Source: Rhodanobacter sp. MP7CTX1
GTDB taxonomy: Bacteria > Pseudomonadota > Gammaproteobacteria > Xanthomonadales > Rhodanobacteraceae
Direction of reading: 5' to 3'
Assembly: GCF_014205795.1 (NCBI RefSeq)
Contig: NZ_JACHCN010000002.1
Coordinates: 1 to 64,000, forward strand
DNA length: 64,000 nucleotides
This document shows positions 1 to 7,658 of this stretch, piece after piece (position 1 is the stretch's first letter; each line of letters opens with the position of its first letter). Both the position numbers and the translations under genes were made by a program. A model generated the notes under the pieces. It did no database searches and had not been told where the DNA came from. It was given only the letters and a program-made list of their open reading frames with translations.

Positions 1-190
1 CGTGATCCGCTAAACCTGATGGCCTTCCGGGACGCGAAGTCCTTCAAAGAGACAAGGCGCGGATCAGCACATTCCATCAGGGCCAGCAGGCACCATGCCT
101 GCATCAAAGGCCGGATATAAGAATGCAACCGCTTCGGTTCGTCCATCACAGCAAAGCGACTCTTGCCAAACCGGGAGGCGTCCATATAAG
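1..190. other. Gene-free left edge
   Basis: I see no supported gene here. Short overlapping frames on both strands run into the inverted repeat and have no family features. Any gene left of it lies outside the window. Confidence 0.6.
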
Positions 191-848
191 AAGGCCACCC
201 CGCTTGGCGCTTGCCGGGCATCCCTGCCCGGCAAGTCCGTGAGGCGGGGCCGGGCTTTTCGACAGGACTCCTGTCCTGACGAAAAGGGATCGACATCCAT
301 GTCGATCCCCCTGCGGGCCTGTCGCCCCCGCCTCACCGCCGCACAGGGGCCCCGGGTAGAGCGGCGCGCGTCCTGCGCGCCACTCGGTGCGCATCCGCTG
401 CGCGGCTGCGAAAGCCCGTCAGCGTAAGGCGCGGTGCTGCTTTGCCCTTGGCTTCTGTTTTGGCTTCTGTTTTGGCTTCTGTTTTGGCCTCTGTTTTGGC
501 CTCTGTTTTAACTTCTGTTTTGGCTTTGGCTTTGGCTTTAGCTTTACTCCTCCCCCTGCAAGCAGGGGAGGGAGCACATCTGCCGCGCACGAAGTTCGCT
601 CGGCTTTGGCTTTGGCTTTGCTCCGGCCCTGCCTTTGATCCAGCTCTTACAAACAGTGCGCGCAGGACGCGCGCCGCTCTACCGGGGCCCCTGTGCGGCG
701 GTGAGGTGGGGTCGATAGGCCCCGCAGGGGGAATCGACATGGATGTCGATTCCTTTTCGTCAGGACAGGAGTCCTGTCGAAAAGCCCGGCCCCGCCTCAC
801 GGACTTGCCGGGCATGGATGCCCGGCAAGCGCCAAGCGGGGTGGCCTT
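191..848. repeat. Large inverted repeat, ~190-bp arms around a 270-bp core
   Basis: The left arm (191-383) and right arm (655-848) are reverse complements with only about a dozen differences. Each arm is itself built of three successive short palindromes: one around a CCGGGCA/TGCCCGG core, one around ACAGGACTCCTGT, and one around ATCGACATCCATGTCGAT. No transposase or other credible protein lies between the arms; the open frames here are compositional. It looks like a composite, non-autonomous intergenic repeat of the kind scattered through xanthomonad genomes, but family membership is inference. Confidence 0.85.
450..540. repeat. 12-bp tandem repeat (GGCTTCTGTTTT) grading into 6-bp repeats
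   Basis: Six 12-bp units run from 450 to 521: three identical GGCTTCTGTTTT, two GGCCTCTGTTTT and one AACTTCTGTTTT. They pass into 6-bp GGCTTT units to 540. More GGCTTT units recur at 602-620. Read on the minus strand this gives a Lys/Ala/Glu/Thr-rich string, which is a by-product of the repeat and not evidence of a protein. The array sits in the core between the two inverted-repeat arms and would be prone to slippage. Confidence 0.9.
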
Positions 849-859
849 CTCTTTTGGTT

Positions 860-889
860 ACTTTTCTCTTGGCCACTCAAGAGAAAAGT
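860..889. repeat. 11-bp perfect hairpin (ACTTTTCTCTT / AAGAGAAAAGT)
   Basis: The arms 860-870 and 879-889 are perfect complements around an 8-nt loop. The element lies just outside the right arm of the large inverted repeat. Its sequence style (TTTTGGTTACTTTTC...) is one I associate with dispersed intergenic repeats of xanthomonads; that link is from memory. No T-tract follows, so it is not a clear terminator. Confidence 0.7.
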
Positions 890-923
890 GACTCGCCCTC
901 CGTAGGAGGACGAAACGCTCTTG

Positions 924-955
924 AGCTCTAAAGCTCTGAAGCTCTGAAGCTCTGA
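924..955. repeat. 8-bp tandem repeat AGCTCTGA
   Basis: Three exact AGCTCTGA units (932-955) follow one imperfect copy (AGCTCTA, 924-930). This is a micro-satellite-like stretch within the gene-free left end. No reading frame across it looks coding. Confidence 0.85.
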
Positions 956-974
956 AAGCCAAACAACAAAGCCA

Positions 975-1002
975 GAGCATCGCGACTGAAGTCGCTCCCA
1001 CA
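975..1002. repeat. REP-like palindrome (GCGACTGAAGTCGC core)
   Basis: The core GCGACTGAAGTCGC is an exact palindrome, flanked by GAGCAT and TCCCACAC. Reading on the minus strand as GTGTGGGAGCGACTTCAGTCGC, it resembles the REP sequences common in Pseudomonas and xanthomonads. It lies about 75 nt downstream of the STAS gene stop and could protect or end that transcript. It has no poly-T tail. Assignment to a REP family is by recall. Confidence 0.65.
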
Positions 1003-1077
1003 CCCGCAAGAATCAGCAGGCGGCGGACGTGCTGCGGCGTGACCCATCAACCCTCAGGGGCCGGCGCTGCAACCCTC

Positions 1078-1383
1078 TCAATGCAATACAAACAGCTTGT
1101 CGAAGCCAGCGACACGCAAGGTTCCGCGCAGTGCTGTATCTGCGTTGACGATGCGGATCTCGGCGCGATCGCCGCCTGCGTGCTCACGCAGCAGCAGCAG
1201 CATGCCCAACGCGGAACTATCCATGCTGCTGACGTCGCCAAGGTCCACGACATAGCTACGCGATGGCTTGCGCTCGCCCAGGCACGCGTCGTGAAAGGCG
1301 CGGTGTACGGTGAAGTCGAAGTGCTCACCGAACTGCAAGGTCAGGCAGTCCTGCTCGGTATCGTGGTGCACGTTGAGATTCAT
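1078..1383 (-). CDS. STAS-domain protein (anti-sigma-factor-antagonist type), last gene of the che2-like operon
   Basis: A 101-residue single STAS domain. Residues 55-61 read DSSALGM, the SpoIIAA-type motif whose serine is the phosphorylation site in anti-sigma antagonists, so a partner-switching role with a HATPase kinase is plausible. No such kinase is encoded in this window. The ATG used lies 9 nt after GAAGGA; an in-frame ATG 9 nt upstream abuts that Shine-Dalgarno and is unlikely. The gene follows the membrane receptor gene by 13 nt and so is probably cotranscribed with the chemotaxis genes. A second STAS gene opens the same operon. Domain call is firm; the partner is unknown. Confidence 0.85.
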   Translation of the reverse strand: MNLNVHHDTEQDCLTLQFGEHFDFTVHRAFHDACLGERKPSRSYVVDLGDVSSMDSSALGMLLLLREHAGGDRAEIRIVNADTALRGTLRVAGFDKLFVLH

Positions 1384-1396
1384 GGCGTTCATTCCT

Positions 1397-2593
1397 TCAA
1401 AACAGTTCGATTTCGCCAGCTTCCATCGTGCTCTGCAAGGCGGGACCGCGTGAACGCAGGCGGGCCTTTTCTCGCTGGATGGCCAATCGCGAGCGTACCC
1501 GCTGTGCACGCTCTTCCAGGGCTGCGGCTTCCATCGGTCCGCAGGCTATTTCCTCGATGTCGCGTGTGGTCTCCGCCGCTACTCCCTGCAATTCGACCAG
1601 GCGCGTACGGGTCTGGTTGAGCAGCTGACTGAGGATGTCTTCGAACTGCAGCGAACGGATCGTGGTGGAAACGTCGTTGCCCAGTCCGCGATTGATTTCG
1701 ACTGCCTGGTCGGCCACCGCGCTGGTGCGCGCATCGCTTTCGGTAACGTGCGCCATCATCGCGTCGATGCCGCCCTTCGCCGATAGCGCCACGTTGAGAT
1801 CCTGCGAAGCCAGCGCGCCGATCAGGCCGCGTACCTGATCCATCGCCGTGCGCGCACGCTCGACGTGGCTGCCAATCTGTTCGTTGAACTGGTTGGAGTG
1901 GCTGGCCAGATTGCGGATCTCGCCGGCGACCACCGCAAAACCTCGACCAGCTTCACCGGCGCGGGCGGCTTCGATCGCTGCGTTGAGGGCGAGCAGATTG
2001 GTTTCTTCGGCGATGGTGTTCACGTTCTTGAGCAGCGCGAACACCGCATCCATTTCCTTGGACATACCGTCGATGCGATAGACGATGCGCAGGCTTTCGC
2101 GCGATAGCTGCACGATCAGTCCTACGAAATGTTCCAGCAGATCGCCGGTACGCGTGGCGAAGTCCTGCACTGAAACGCCGCCTTCCTGTGCCTCGATAAT
2201 CTGTTTGAGCAGCGACTGCTGCAGCCCGGTTTTGTGTGACAGGCCGTCGAATCCGCCGCCCAGTTCGGACACTGCATCACGCAGAAGGTCCAACGCCTGA
2301 TGAAGTTCGCGCGAGGCATGACCCAATTCGTCGACCAGGGCTCCGCGCACATCCTCCAGCGCTTCGCGTACCGGCCCGCTGCTGGTGTTGATGGGTGCAA
2401 CTGATATGGAGGTCCGTGCACCGAGCCGGCGCCGCTCCCATATCCAGGCCATGCTGGTGACAATCAGCAACAAGGGCATCAACCACACCGGATGCCAGAG
2501 CAGGCTTGAAAAAATGGCCAGCAAGCTCACGACGATGCCGACGAGGGGGCGCGGAGCGGACTTTGCGTTATTCATTGTAGACACCCGGTGCAT
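1397..2593 (-). CDS. Methyl-accepting chemotaxis protein with two membrane helices and no periplasmic sensor
   Basis: About 398 residues. Two hydrophobic helices (roughly 17-33 and 36-52) are separated by only a few residues, so there is no periplasmic ligand domain. The remainder is a cytoplasmic coiled coil with the MCP hairpin tip ([19 protein letters not shown]). It may sense membrane state or a cytoplasmic signal, or act through partner proteins; this is inference. The start chosen overlaps the cheB stop as TGATG, suggesting translational coupling; an ATG six codons later is an alternative. It is the penultimate gene of the operon, before the STAS gene. Confidence 0.88.
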   Translation of the reverse strand: MHRVSTMNNAKSAPRPLVGIVVSLLAIFSSLLWHPVWLMPLLLIVTSMAWIWERRRLGARTSISVAPINTSSGPVREALEDVRGALVDELGHASRELHQALDLLRDAVSELGGGFDGLSHKTGLQQSLLKQIIEAQEGGVSVQDFATRTGDLLEHFVGLIVQLSRESLRIVYRIDGMSKEMDAVFALLKNVNTIAEETNLLALNAAIEAARAGEAGRGFAVVAGEIRNLASHSNQFNEQIGSHVERARTAMDQVRGLIGALASQDLNVALSAKGGIDAMMAHVTESDARTSAVADQAVEINRGLGNDVSTTIRSLQFEDILSQLLNQTRTRLVELQGVAAETTRDIEEIACGPMEAAALEERAQRVRSRLAIQREKARLRSRGPALQSTMEAGEIELF

Positions 2594-3690
2594 CAGGACG
2601 CGACGCGCTTGGCGTCGACGATCGGTTGTTGAGCCAGCGCGAGCAACCGCGCAGCGATTCGTTCCAGGGGCAGCATTTCTTCGGCCGCACCCATCTTCCA
2701 GGCCGCGCCGGGCATACCCCATACCACCGAGCTGGCTTCGTCCTGGACCAGCGTGGGTGCGCCGCTTTCGCGCAGTTCGAGCAACCCTCGGGCACCGTCA
2801 TCACCCATGCCGGTCAGCAGCGCGGCGACGGTCGAAGCACCGACACTTGCGGCCATCGAGCGAAACAACACATCGACGCTGGGCTTGTGGCGATTGACCT
2901 GTGGACCGTCATGCAGGCGGCAAACGTATTTGGCGCCGTCCCACATCACCAGGAGATGCTGACTACCCGGTGCGATATACGCATGACCGGGCTGGATCGG
3001 TTGCCCGTCACCCGCTTCGCAGACCCGCATCGCCGAGCAGTGGTTCACGCGTGCAGCGAACGGTCCACTGAAAGCGGCTGGAATATGTTGCGTGATGACG
3101 ATCGGCGGTGCGTCCGGCGGCATCGCCTCGAGCAAGACGCGGATGGCCTCGGTGCCACCGGTGGACGCGCCAATCGCAATGATGCGCCCGCTGCCTCTCG
3201 TACCGGGCGACTGCGAGCGGGGCAGCACCGCGTCGGCCGATAGCCTGGGCGGCACGTCCAGTCGTTGAACCGCCGTGTAGGCCCGTGGCCGCGCCTGTGC
3301 AGCGAGTTTTACCTTGGCGCAGATGTCCTGAGCGCATTCGGCAAAACAACTGGCCAGATCGCTCGAAGGCTTGGTGAAGAAGTCCACCGCACCAAGCTCC
3401 AGCGCACGCAACGTTACTTCAGCACCCTGCTCGGTCAGCGAGGACACCATCACGACCGGCATGGGTCGCAGCCGCATGAGGTTTTCCAGAAACGTAAGCC
3501 CATCCATGCGCGGCATTTCGACGTCGAGCGTCAGCACATCCGGATTGAGCAGCTTGATCTTCTCGCGCGCGATCAACGGATCGGCGGCCACGCCAACCAC
3601 CTCGATGCCTGGATCGGAATCGAGCATGGCCGACAGCAACTTCCGCACCAGAGCGGAGTCGTCGATCACCAGGACGCGCACTTTTCCCAT
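2593..3690 (-). CDS. cheB: Chemotaxis response regulator protein-glutamate methylesterase CheB
   Basis: 365 residues, the normal CheB length. It removes methyl groups from, and deamidates, receptor glutamates and glutamines. An N-terminal receiver domain has Asp10/Asp11 and phospho-acceptor Asp56 ([10 protein letters not shown]). The C-terminal esterase carries the catalytic triad signatures GASTGG (Ser176), QHIP (His202) and a GMGDDGA aspartate. It is the only cheB in the window: the usual copy between cheA and motC of the flagellar che operon is absent here. A sigma-28-like site lies in the end of upstream cheD, 125 nt before the start. Confidence 0.97.
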   Translation of the reverse strand: MGKVRVLVIDDSALVRKLLSAMLDSDPGIEVVGVAADPLIAREKIKLLNPDVLTLDVEMPRMDGLTFLENLMRLRPMPVVMVSSLTEQGAEVTLRALELGAVDFFTKPSSDLASCFAECAQDICAKVKLAAQARPRAYTAVQRLDVPPRLSADAVLPRSQSPGTRGSGRIIAIGASTGGTEAIRVLLEAMPPDAPPIVITQHIPAAFSGPFAARVNHCSAMRVCEAGDGQPIQPGHAYIAPGSQHLLVMWDGAKYVCRLHDGPQVNRHKPSVDVLFRSMAASVGASTVAALLTGMGDDGARGLLELRESGAPTLVQDEASSVVWGMPGAAWKMGAAEEMLPLERIAARLLALAQQPIVDAKRVAS

Positions 3691-3791
3691 TGCTGCTGTT
3701 CTCGTTTTATGTGGATGCGAACCGCGTCAGGCAAGCACGCAAGAATCGGGGATGCACCATGGGTGCCTGCCGTCTGCCTGCCCTACCCCGA

Positions 3792-4442
3792 CTAAAACAG
3801 TTCCACCTCACCCTTTATCGGATCATTTGCCAAACGCTTGAGGTAATGTTGCTCGCGATCGGCTACTGCCACGTCACGAACTGCGCGTAGTTGTCGCACA
3901 CGCACGCGTCCACTGGCCGGAAAAAACTGCACCTGGCGCGGATAGATGTCACCGACATCCGCGGCCAGCAGCTCGAGCCCCTCCGCTTCCAGGTAGCGCT
4001 TGACGAAGGCGATGTTGCGTTGGCCGATATCGGTCATCTGGGCCAGCACACGACCACCGCCGAAGACCTTCACTACCAGGTCCTGCCGACGTCCACCGGC
4101 CTTGAGGATGGCGTTGATCAGCTGCTCCATCGCGTCATTGCCGTAGCGTGCTGCGCGCCCAACCGCCGATGACCATCCGTCGCGTTCGCCGAGCGGCTCG
4201 GGCAACATGAAGTGGTTCATTCCACCGATTTGCCGATGACGGTCGCGGATGCACGCGGACACGCACGACCCCAGAACGGTGGAGATCATTTCTTCCTGCG
4301 CACTCACGTAGAACTCGCCAGGCAGCACCTTGACCGTCATGCAACCGTGCGTGGGTTCCCAGAACCTTCGCATGTGCTCGAAGCCCGGTATCACCGTCGG
4401 AGCGGCGGTCAACGCGGTCAGTCCCAAAGCGAATGCATTCAC
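3792..4442 (-). CDS. cheD: Chemoreceptor glutamine deamidase CheD
   Basis: 216 residues. CheD deamidates receptor glutamines. The catalytic Cys60 is seen in STVLGSC and the paired His77 in GMNHFMLP, both in the family context. It overlaps the cheR stop by four bases (ATGA), so the two are translationally coupled. About 100 nt separate its stop from cheB. The N-terminal ~30 residues before the conserved core are longer than in many CheD proteins. Confidence 0.95.
   Translation of the reverse strand: MNAFALGLTALTAAPTVIPGFEHMRRFWEPTHGCMTVKVLPGEFYVSAQEEMISTVLGSCVSACIRDRHRQIGGMNHFMLPEPLGERDGWSSAVGRAARYGNDAMEQLINAILKAGGRRQDLVVKVFGGGRVLAQMTDIGQRNIAFVKRYLEAEGLELLAADVGDIYPRQVQFFPASGRVRVRQLRAVRDVAVADREQHYLKRLANDPIKGEVELF
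3815..3841 (-). promoter_or_regulatory. Possible internal sigma-28 promoter for cheB
   Basis: Minus strand TCAAGCGT, 11 nt, TCCGATAA, inside the 3' end of cheD and 125 nt before cheB. The -10 and spacing are good; the coding context lowers confidence. Confidence 0.45.
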
Positions 4443-5320
4443 GCAGCATTCTTCCGGTAAACCGTGCGACCGACCAGGTCGAATGCATCGCTGAGGCCGT
4501 ACATCGATTCGGAATGCCCCAGGAACAGATAGCTGCCCTGCTCCAGCAGGCCGGCGTAGCGTTCAAATAGTTTCTGCTTGGTCGGCTTGTCGAAATAAAT
4601 CACGACGTTGCGACAGAAGATCGCGTCGAAAGGACCGCGCATCGGCCACTCGTGGAGCAGGTTGAGCGGCTGGATACTGACCAGCTCGCGCAAGCGCGGA
4701 TGGATGCACGCCAGCCCCTCGAAAGCGCCCTCGCCCCGAAGGAACCAGCGATTGCGACGTGCTTCGCTGACGCCGCCCAGGCGATCCAGCGGATATTCGC
4801 CGCGGCGTGCAACTTCAAGGGCCTGCGGCGAGAGATCGGTGGCCAGGATGCGCGCATCGACGTTGCTGCCGCTGCGCTCCAGAGCCTCCGCCAGCACCAT
4901 CGCCAGCGCGTAGGGCTCTTCCCCGGTGGAGCAGCCTGCCGACCAGATGCGCAACTTGCCGCCGGAGCGTTTGGCCTCCAGCCAGCGAGGCAACAGCTCG
5001 TCAACCAGCAGGTCGTAGTGATGCATTTCGCGAAAGAAGGCCGTGACATTCGTGCTGATGGCACTGGCCAACTCACCCAGCTCGCTTTGCGGATCGCGGC
5101 ACAACAACTCGACATAGGCGTCGAAGCCACGCAGCTTCAACGCGCGAAGCCGTCGTGCCAATCGTCCCTGGACCAGCTGCCGCTTGTGCTCTCCCAGCAC
5201 GATGCCGCAATGTTTGTAGACAAAGTTGCAAAGGAACGCGAACTCGGTATCGCCAAGCGTCGCACCACCTGCCCCTGCCGACGCGTTGTTTGTATCGTCG
5301 AGCATCGTGCGTGCGGACAT
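4439..5320 (-). CDS. cheR: Chemotaxis protein methyltransferase CheR
   Basis: 293 residues. It transfers methyl groups from S-adenosylmethionine to receptor glutamates. An N-terminal helical domain precedes a Rossmann-like methyltransferase fold with the SAM motif WSAGCSTGEEPYAL and the later DAIFCRNVVIYF segment. The ATG chosen is the first after the upstream receptor stop, with GGAAGGA 11 nt ahead. It is the only cheR seen here. The adjacent receptor ends in an xWxxF pentapeptide, the usual CheR tether, which suggests the pair works together. Confidence 0.95.
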   Translation of the reverse strand: MSARTMLDDTNNASAGAGGATLGDTEFAFLCNFVYKHCGIVLGEHKRQLVQGRLARRLRALKLRGFDAYVELLCRDPQSELGELASAISTNVTAFFREMHHYDLLVDELLPRWLEAKRSGGKLRIWSAGCSTGEEPYALAMVLAEALERSGSNVDARILATDLSPQALEVARRGEYPLDRLGGVSEARRNRWFLRGEGAFEGLACIHPRLRELVSIQPLNLLHEWPMRGPFDAIFCRNVVIYFDKPTKQKLFERYAGLLEQGSYLFLGHSESMYGLSDAFDLVGRTVYRKNAA

Positions 5321-5324
5321 GAGG

Positions 5325-7049
5325 TCAGAATTCCTTCCACGCTCCGCTATCAGCGGTTTCCATCGCGCGGTGGGCCGGTGCTTTCGGCGCGGCCTTGCGT
5401 ACAGCAGCGAACACCGCTTCGGCCTCGACCACCGCTGCCCGCGCATGCGCACGGGGCGGCGCAGCTGCGACCGGCGCATCGTCGCCACCAAGCTGGAAGA
5501 AGCCGACCTGACGAGTCAGTTCAGTCGCCTGCTCGTGCATCGCACGCGCTGCCGCCGACGCTTCCTCAACCAGCGCGGCATTCTGCTGGGTCATCTCGTC
5601 CATCTGTGACACGGCGTTGTTGACCTGATCGATGCCGGCGGATTGCTCCTGGCTCGCCGCGGCGATCTCGGCGACGATATCAGTGACCTTCTTGACGCTA
5701 TCGACAATCTCGGCCAAGGCCTTACCCGACTGGTCGACCAGCTCGGTACCGGCGCGCACCTTGTCGGCACTGTCGTTGATCAACCCCTTGATCTCTTTGG
5801 CCGCACCGGCGCTGCGCTGTGCCAGGTTGCGCACTTCGGTGGCGACCACCGCGAACCCACGCCCCTGTTCGCCAGCGCGTGCAGCTTCCACTGCAGCGTT
5901 CAGCGCGAGCAGATTGGTCTGGAACGCGATTTCATCGATCAGGCTGACGATGTCGGAGATCTTGCGGCTGGAGCTGTTGATCTCGCGCATCGCCGTAACC
6001 GCCTGCGCTGCCACTTCACCGCCACGCTCGGCCTGCTCGCGGGCACCGCGGGCCAGCTGGTTGGCATGGCTGGCGTTCTCCGCATTCTGCTTAACGGTCG
6101 AGGTCATTTCCTCCATCGAGGACGCGGTCTCTTCGAGGCTCGAGGCCTGCTCTTGCGTACGCTGGCTCAGGTCGTCATTGCCGCGCGCAATCTGCTGCGC
6201 AGCCGTGCTGACTTCATCCGAACCATGACGGACTTCGCTGACGATCGCGACCAGGCGATCGTCCATCGTTCGGAATGCTTCGAGCAGACGACCGAGTTCG
6301 TCCTTGCGACGGACCACAATGTCGTGGCCGAGTTTACCGTCGGCAATTTCGTTGGCGACCTTCATCGCATACTCAAGTGTCTGGGTGATCGAGCGGATCA
6401 GCATGGTGGCCATCACCAGTGCGAACAGCAGGCCGATCGTCAGTGCGCCGATACTGATCATGCGGATGCGCTGGTAGGTGGAAACCTGGGACTGGAAGAT
6501 CTTTTCGGCCTCCGCGCGCTGCGCATCGACCAGTTTGCCCAGCGCGTCCTGGCGTTGCATCAAGAGCGGACGCACTTCCATTTCCAGCGAATCAGACACC
6601 GATGGGTCGCTCTTCTTGAGCGCATCCAGCACATCGTCTTTGGCCTGGTCATAGTCCTGTTCGGTCGAACTGTAGTTCTTGAAGGCCGCCGCGACGTCGG
6701 GGGTCATCGGCAGCGCCGAGAAGCTCTTCTTCAGACTGTTTAGGTCGGTCTGATAGCGATCGTACTCGGCAAGCTTCTGCTTCAGCTGATCGGCCTTGCC
6801 GACCACACTCGCCGCCTCGCCCAGTACGATGAACGACTTCAGCGAGTCGGTGCGGATATTGCCGACGATCTGCGCCGGCACCATCTCTTCTTCATAGATG
6901 TGGCGCGTACCTTCGTTCTGAAGGGACATCGAGCCCAGGCCGATCGCGGCGCCGCCGAGCAGCATCGCACCCAACAGGGTGATCTGTGCGATCAGTCGCG
7001 CGCGGATGGTGAGCGAGGAGAACTTCAGTTTGAATGAGGGCATTTTCAT
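5325..7049 (-). CDS. Transmembrane methyl-accepting chemotaxis protein with C-terminal CheR-binding pentapeptide
   Basis: 574 residues. The first membrane helix is at about 19-41 and the second at about 196-218; between them lies a ~150-residue helical periplasmic domain consistent with a four-helix bundle. HAMP, methylation helices and the signalling tip ([20 protein letters not shown]) follow. The C-terminus is AWKEF, an xWxxF pentapeptide of the type that docks CheR/CheB in other bacteria. AGGAA lies 6 nt before the ATG. It is the dedicated receptor of the che2-like operon; its ligand cannot be told from sequence. Confidence 0.95.
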   Translation of the reverse strand: MKMPSFKLKFSSLTIRARLIAQITLLGAMLLGGAAIGLGSMSLQNEGTRHIYEEEMVPAQIVGNIRTDSLKSFIVLGEAASVVGKADQLKQKLAEYDRYQTDLNSLKKSFSALPMTPDVAAAFKNYSSTEQDYDQAKDDVLDALKKSDPSVSDSLEMEVRPLLMQRQDALGKLVDAQRAEAEKIFQSQVSTYQRIRMISIGALTIGLLFALVMATMLIRSITQTLEYAMKVANEIADGKLGHDIVVRRKDELGRLLEAFRTMDDRLVAIVSEVRHGSDEVSTAAQQIARGNDDLSQRTQEQASSLEETASSMEEMTSTVKQNAENASHANQLARGAREQAERGGEVAAQAVTAMREINSSSRKISDIVSLIDEIAFQTNLLALNAAVEAARAGEQGRGFAVVATEVRNLAQRSAGAAKEIKGLINDSADKVRAGTELVDQSGKALAEIVDSVKKVTDIVAEIAAASQEQSAGIDQVNNAVSQMDEMTQQNAALVEEASAAARAMHEQATELTRQVGFFQLGGDDAPVAAAPPRAHARAAVVEAEAVFAAVRKAAPKAPAHRAMETADSGAWKEF

Positions 7050-7061
7050 CTTCTATTCCTG

Positions 7062-7568
7062 TCAGGCCACAGCTTTTACGTCGTCAACCGCGTTCAGCGC
7101 GGCATCCAGCATCTGCGCGTCCTGCGGCTGCAATAGCTTGTCCGCGTCGAGCAGCAAGACCATCCGCTCGCCGATTGAGGTCAATCCTTTCAAATATTCG
7201 GTGTCCACCGCGGTACCCATGTCCGGCACCGGGCGCACATGGTTCTGTTCGACGTCGAGCACGTCAGATACCGCATCAACAACGATGCCGAAAAGACGAC
7301 TGGCAACCGTGATGATCACGGTCACTGTGGTGCCGCTGTATTCCTCACGAGTCAGGCCAAAGCGCAGGCGCAGATCAAGCACCGGCACGATGGCGCCACG
7401 AAGGTTGAGTACACCGAGCACATATCCTGGCGCCTGTGGAATGCGCGTCACCGGCGTCCAGCCGCGGATCTCGCGCACGGCCAGGATGTCGATGCCGTAT
7501 TCCTCGTCGGCGAGGTTGACAGTGAGGTATTGCGTCGCGGCGGTGCCGTCGGAAAATGACTGACTCAT
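7062..7568 (-). CDS. cheW: Chemotaxis coupling protein CheW (che2-like operon)
   Basis: About 168 residues, a single CheW domain that links receptors to CheA. Typical features are visible: YGIDILAVREIRGW, then VLGVLNLRGAIVPVLDLR. The second of two in-frame ATGs was chosen because GGA stands 6 nt ahead of it. The gene sits directly upstream of its receptor. Its 5' gap contains a sigma-28-like promoter and an 11-bp hairpin, so it may head its own sub-operon. Confidence 0.95.
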   Translation of the reverse strand: MSQSFSDGTAATQYLTVNLADEEYGIDILAVREIRGWTPVTRIPQAPGYVLGVLNLRGAIVPVLDLRLRFGLTREEYSGTTVTVIITVASRLFGIVVDAVSDVLDVEQNHVRPVPDMGTAVDTEYLKGLTSIGERMVLLLDADKLLQPQDAQMLDAALNAVDDVKAVA

Positions 7569-7605
7569 TGGCATTCCAGATAACTAAGGCCAGGCCCTGA
7601 ATAAC

Positions 7606-7632
7606 GTATCGGCCATCGCGCAGCGAGCTTGA
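7606..7632 (-). promoter_or_regulatory. Sigma-28-like promoter upstream of cheW
   Basis: Minus strand TCAAGCTC, 11 nt, GCCGATAC. The -10 box matches the FliA consensus GCCGATAA at seven of eight positions with the standard spacing. It lies about 38 nt before the cheW start, in the cheA-cheW gap. Confidence 0.7.
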
Positions 7633-7650
7633 GCGGCGAGCTGCGCGATG
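7614..7650. other. 11-bp perfect inverted repeat between cheA and cheW
   Basis: CATCGCGCAGC at 7614-7624 pairs exactly with GCTGCGCGATG at 7640-7650 around a 15-nt loop. It overlaps the sigma-28-like -35 box and sits 9 nt after the cheA stop. It has no T-run, so it is better read as an mRNA processing or attenuation hairpin than as a strong terminator. Confidence 0.7.
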
Positions 7651-7658
7651 ACACGGGC

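Noticed and set aside
333..815. 160-codon minus-strand frame with Lys-Thr-Glu-Ala repeats
   Set aside because: It runs through the inverted-repeat arms and tandem core; the repeats explain the peptide. No ribosome site or family features.
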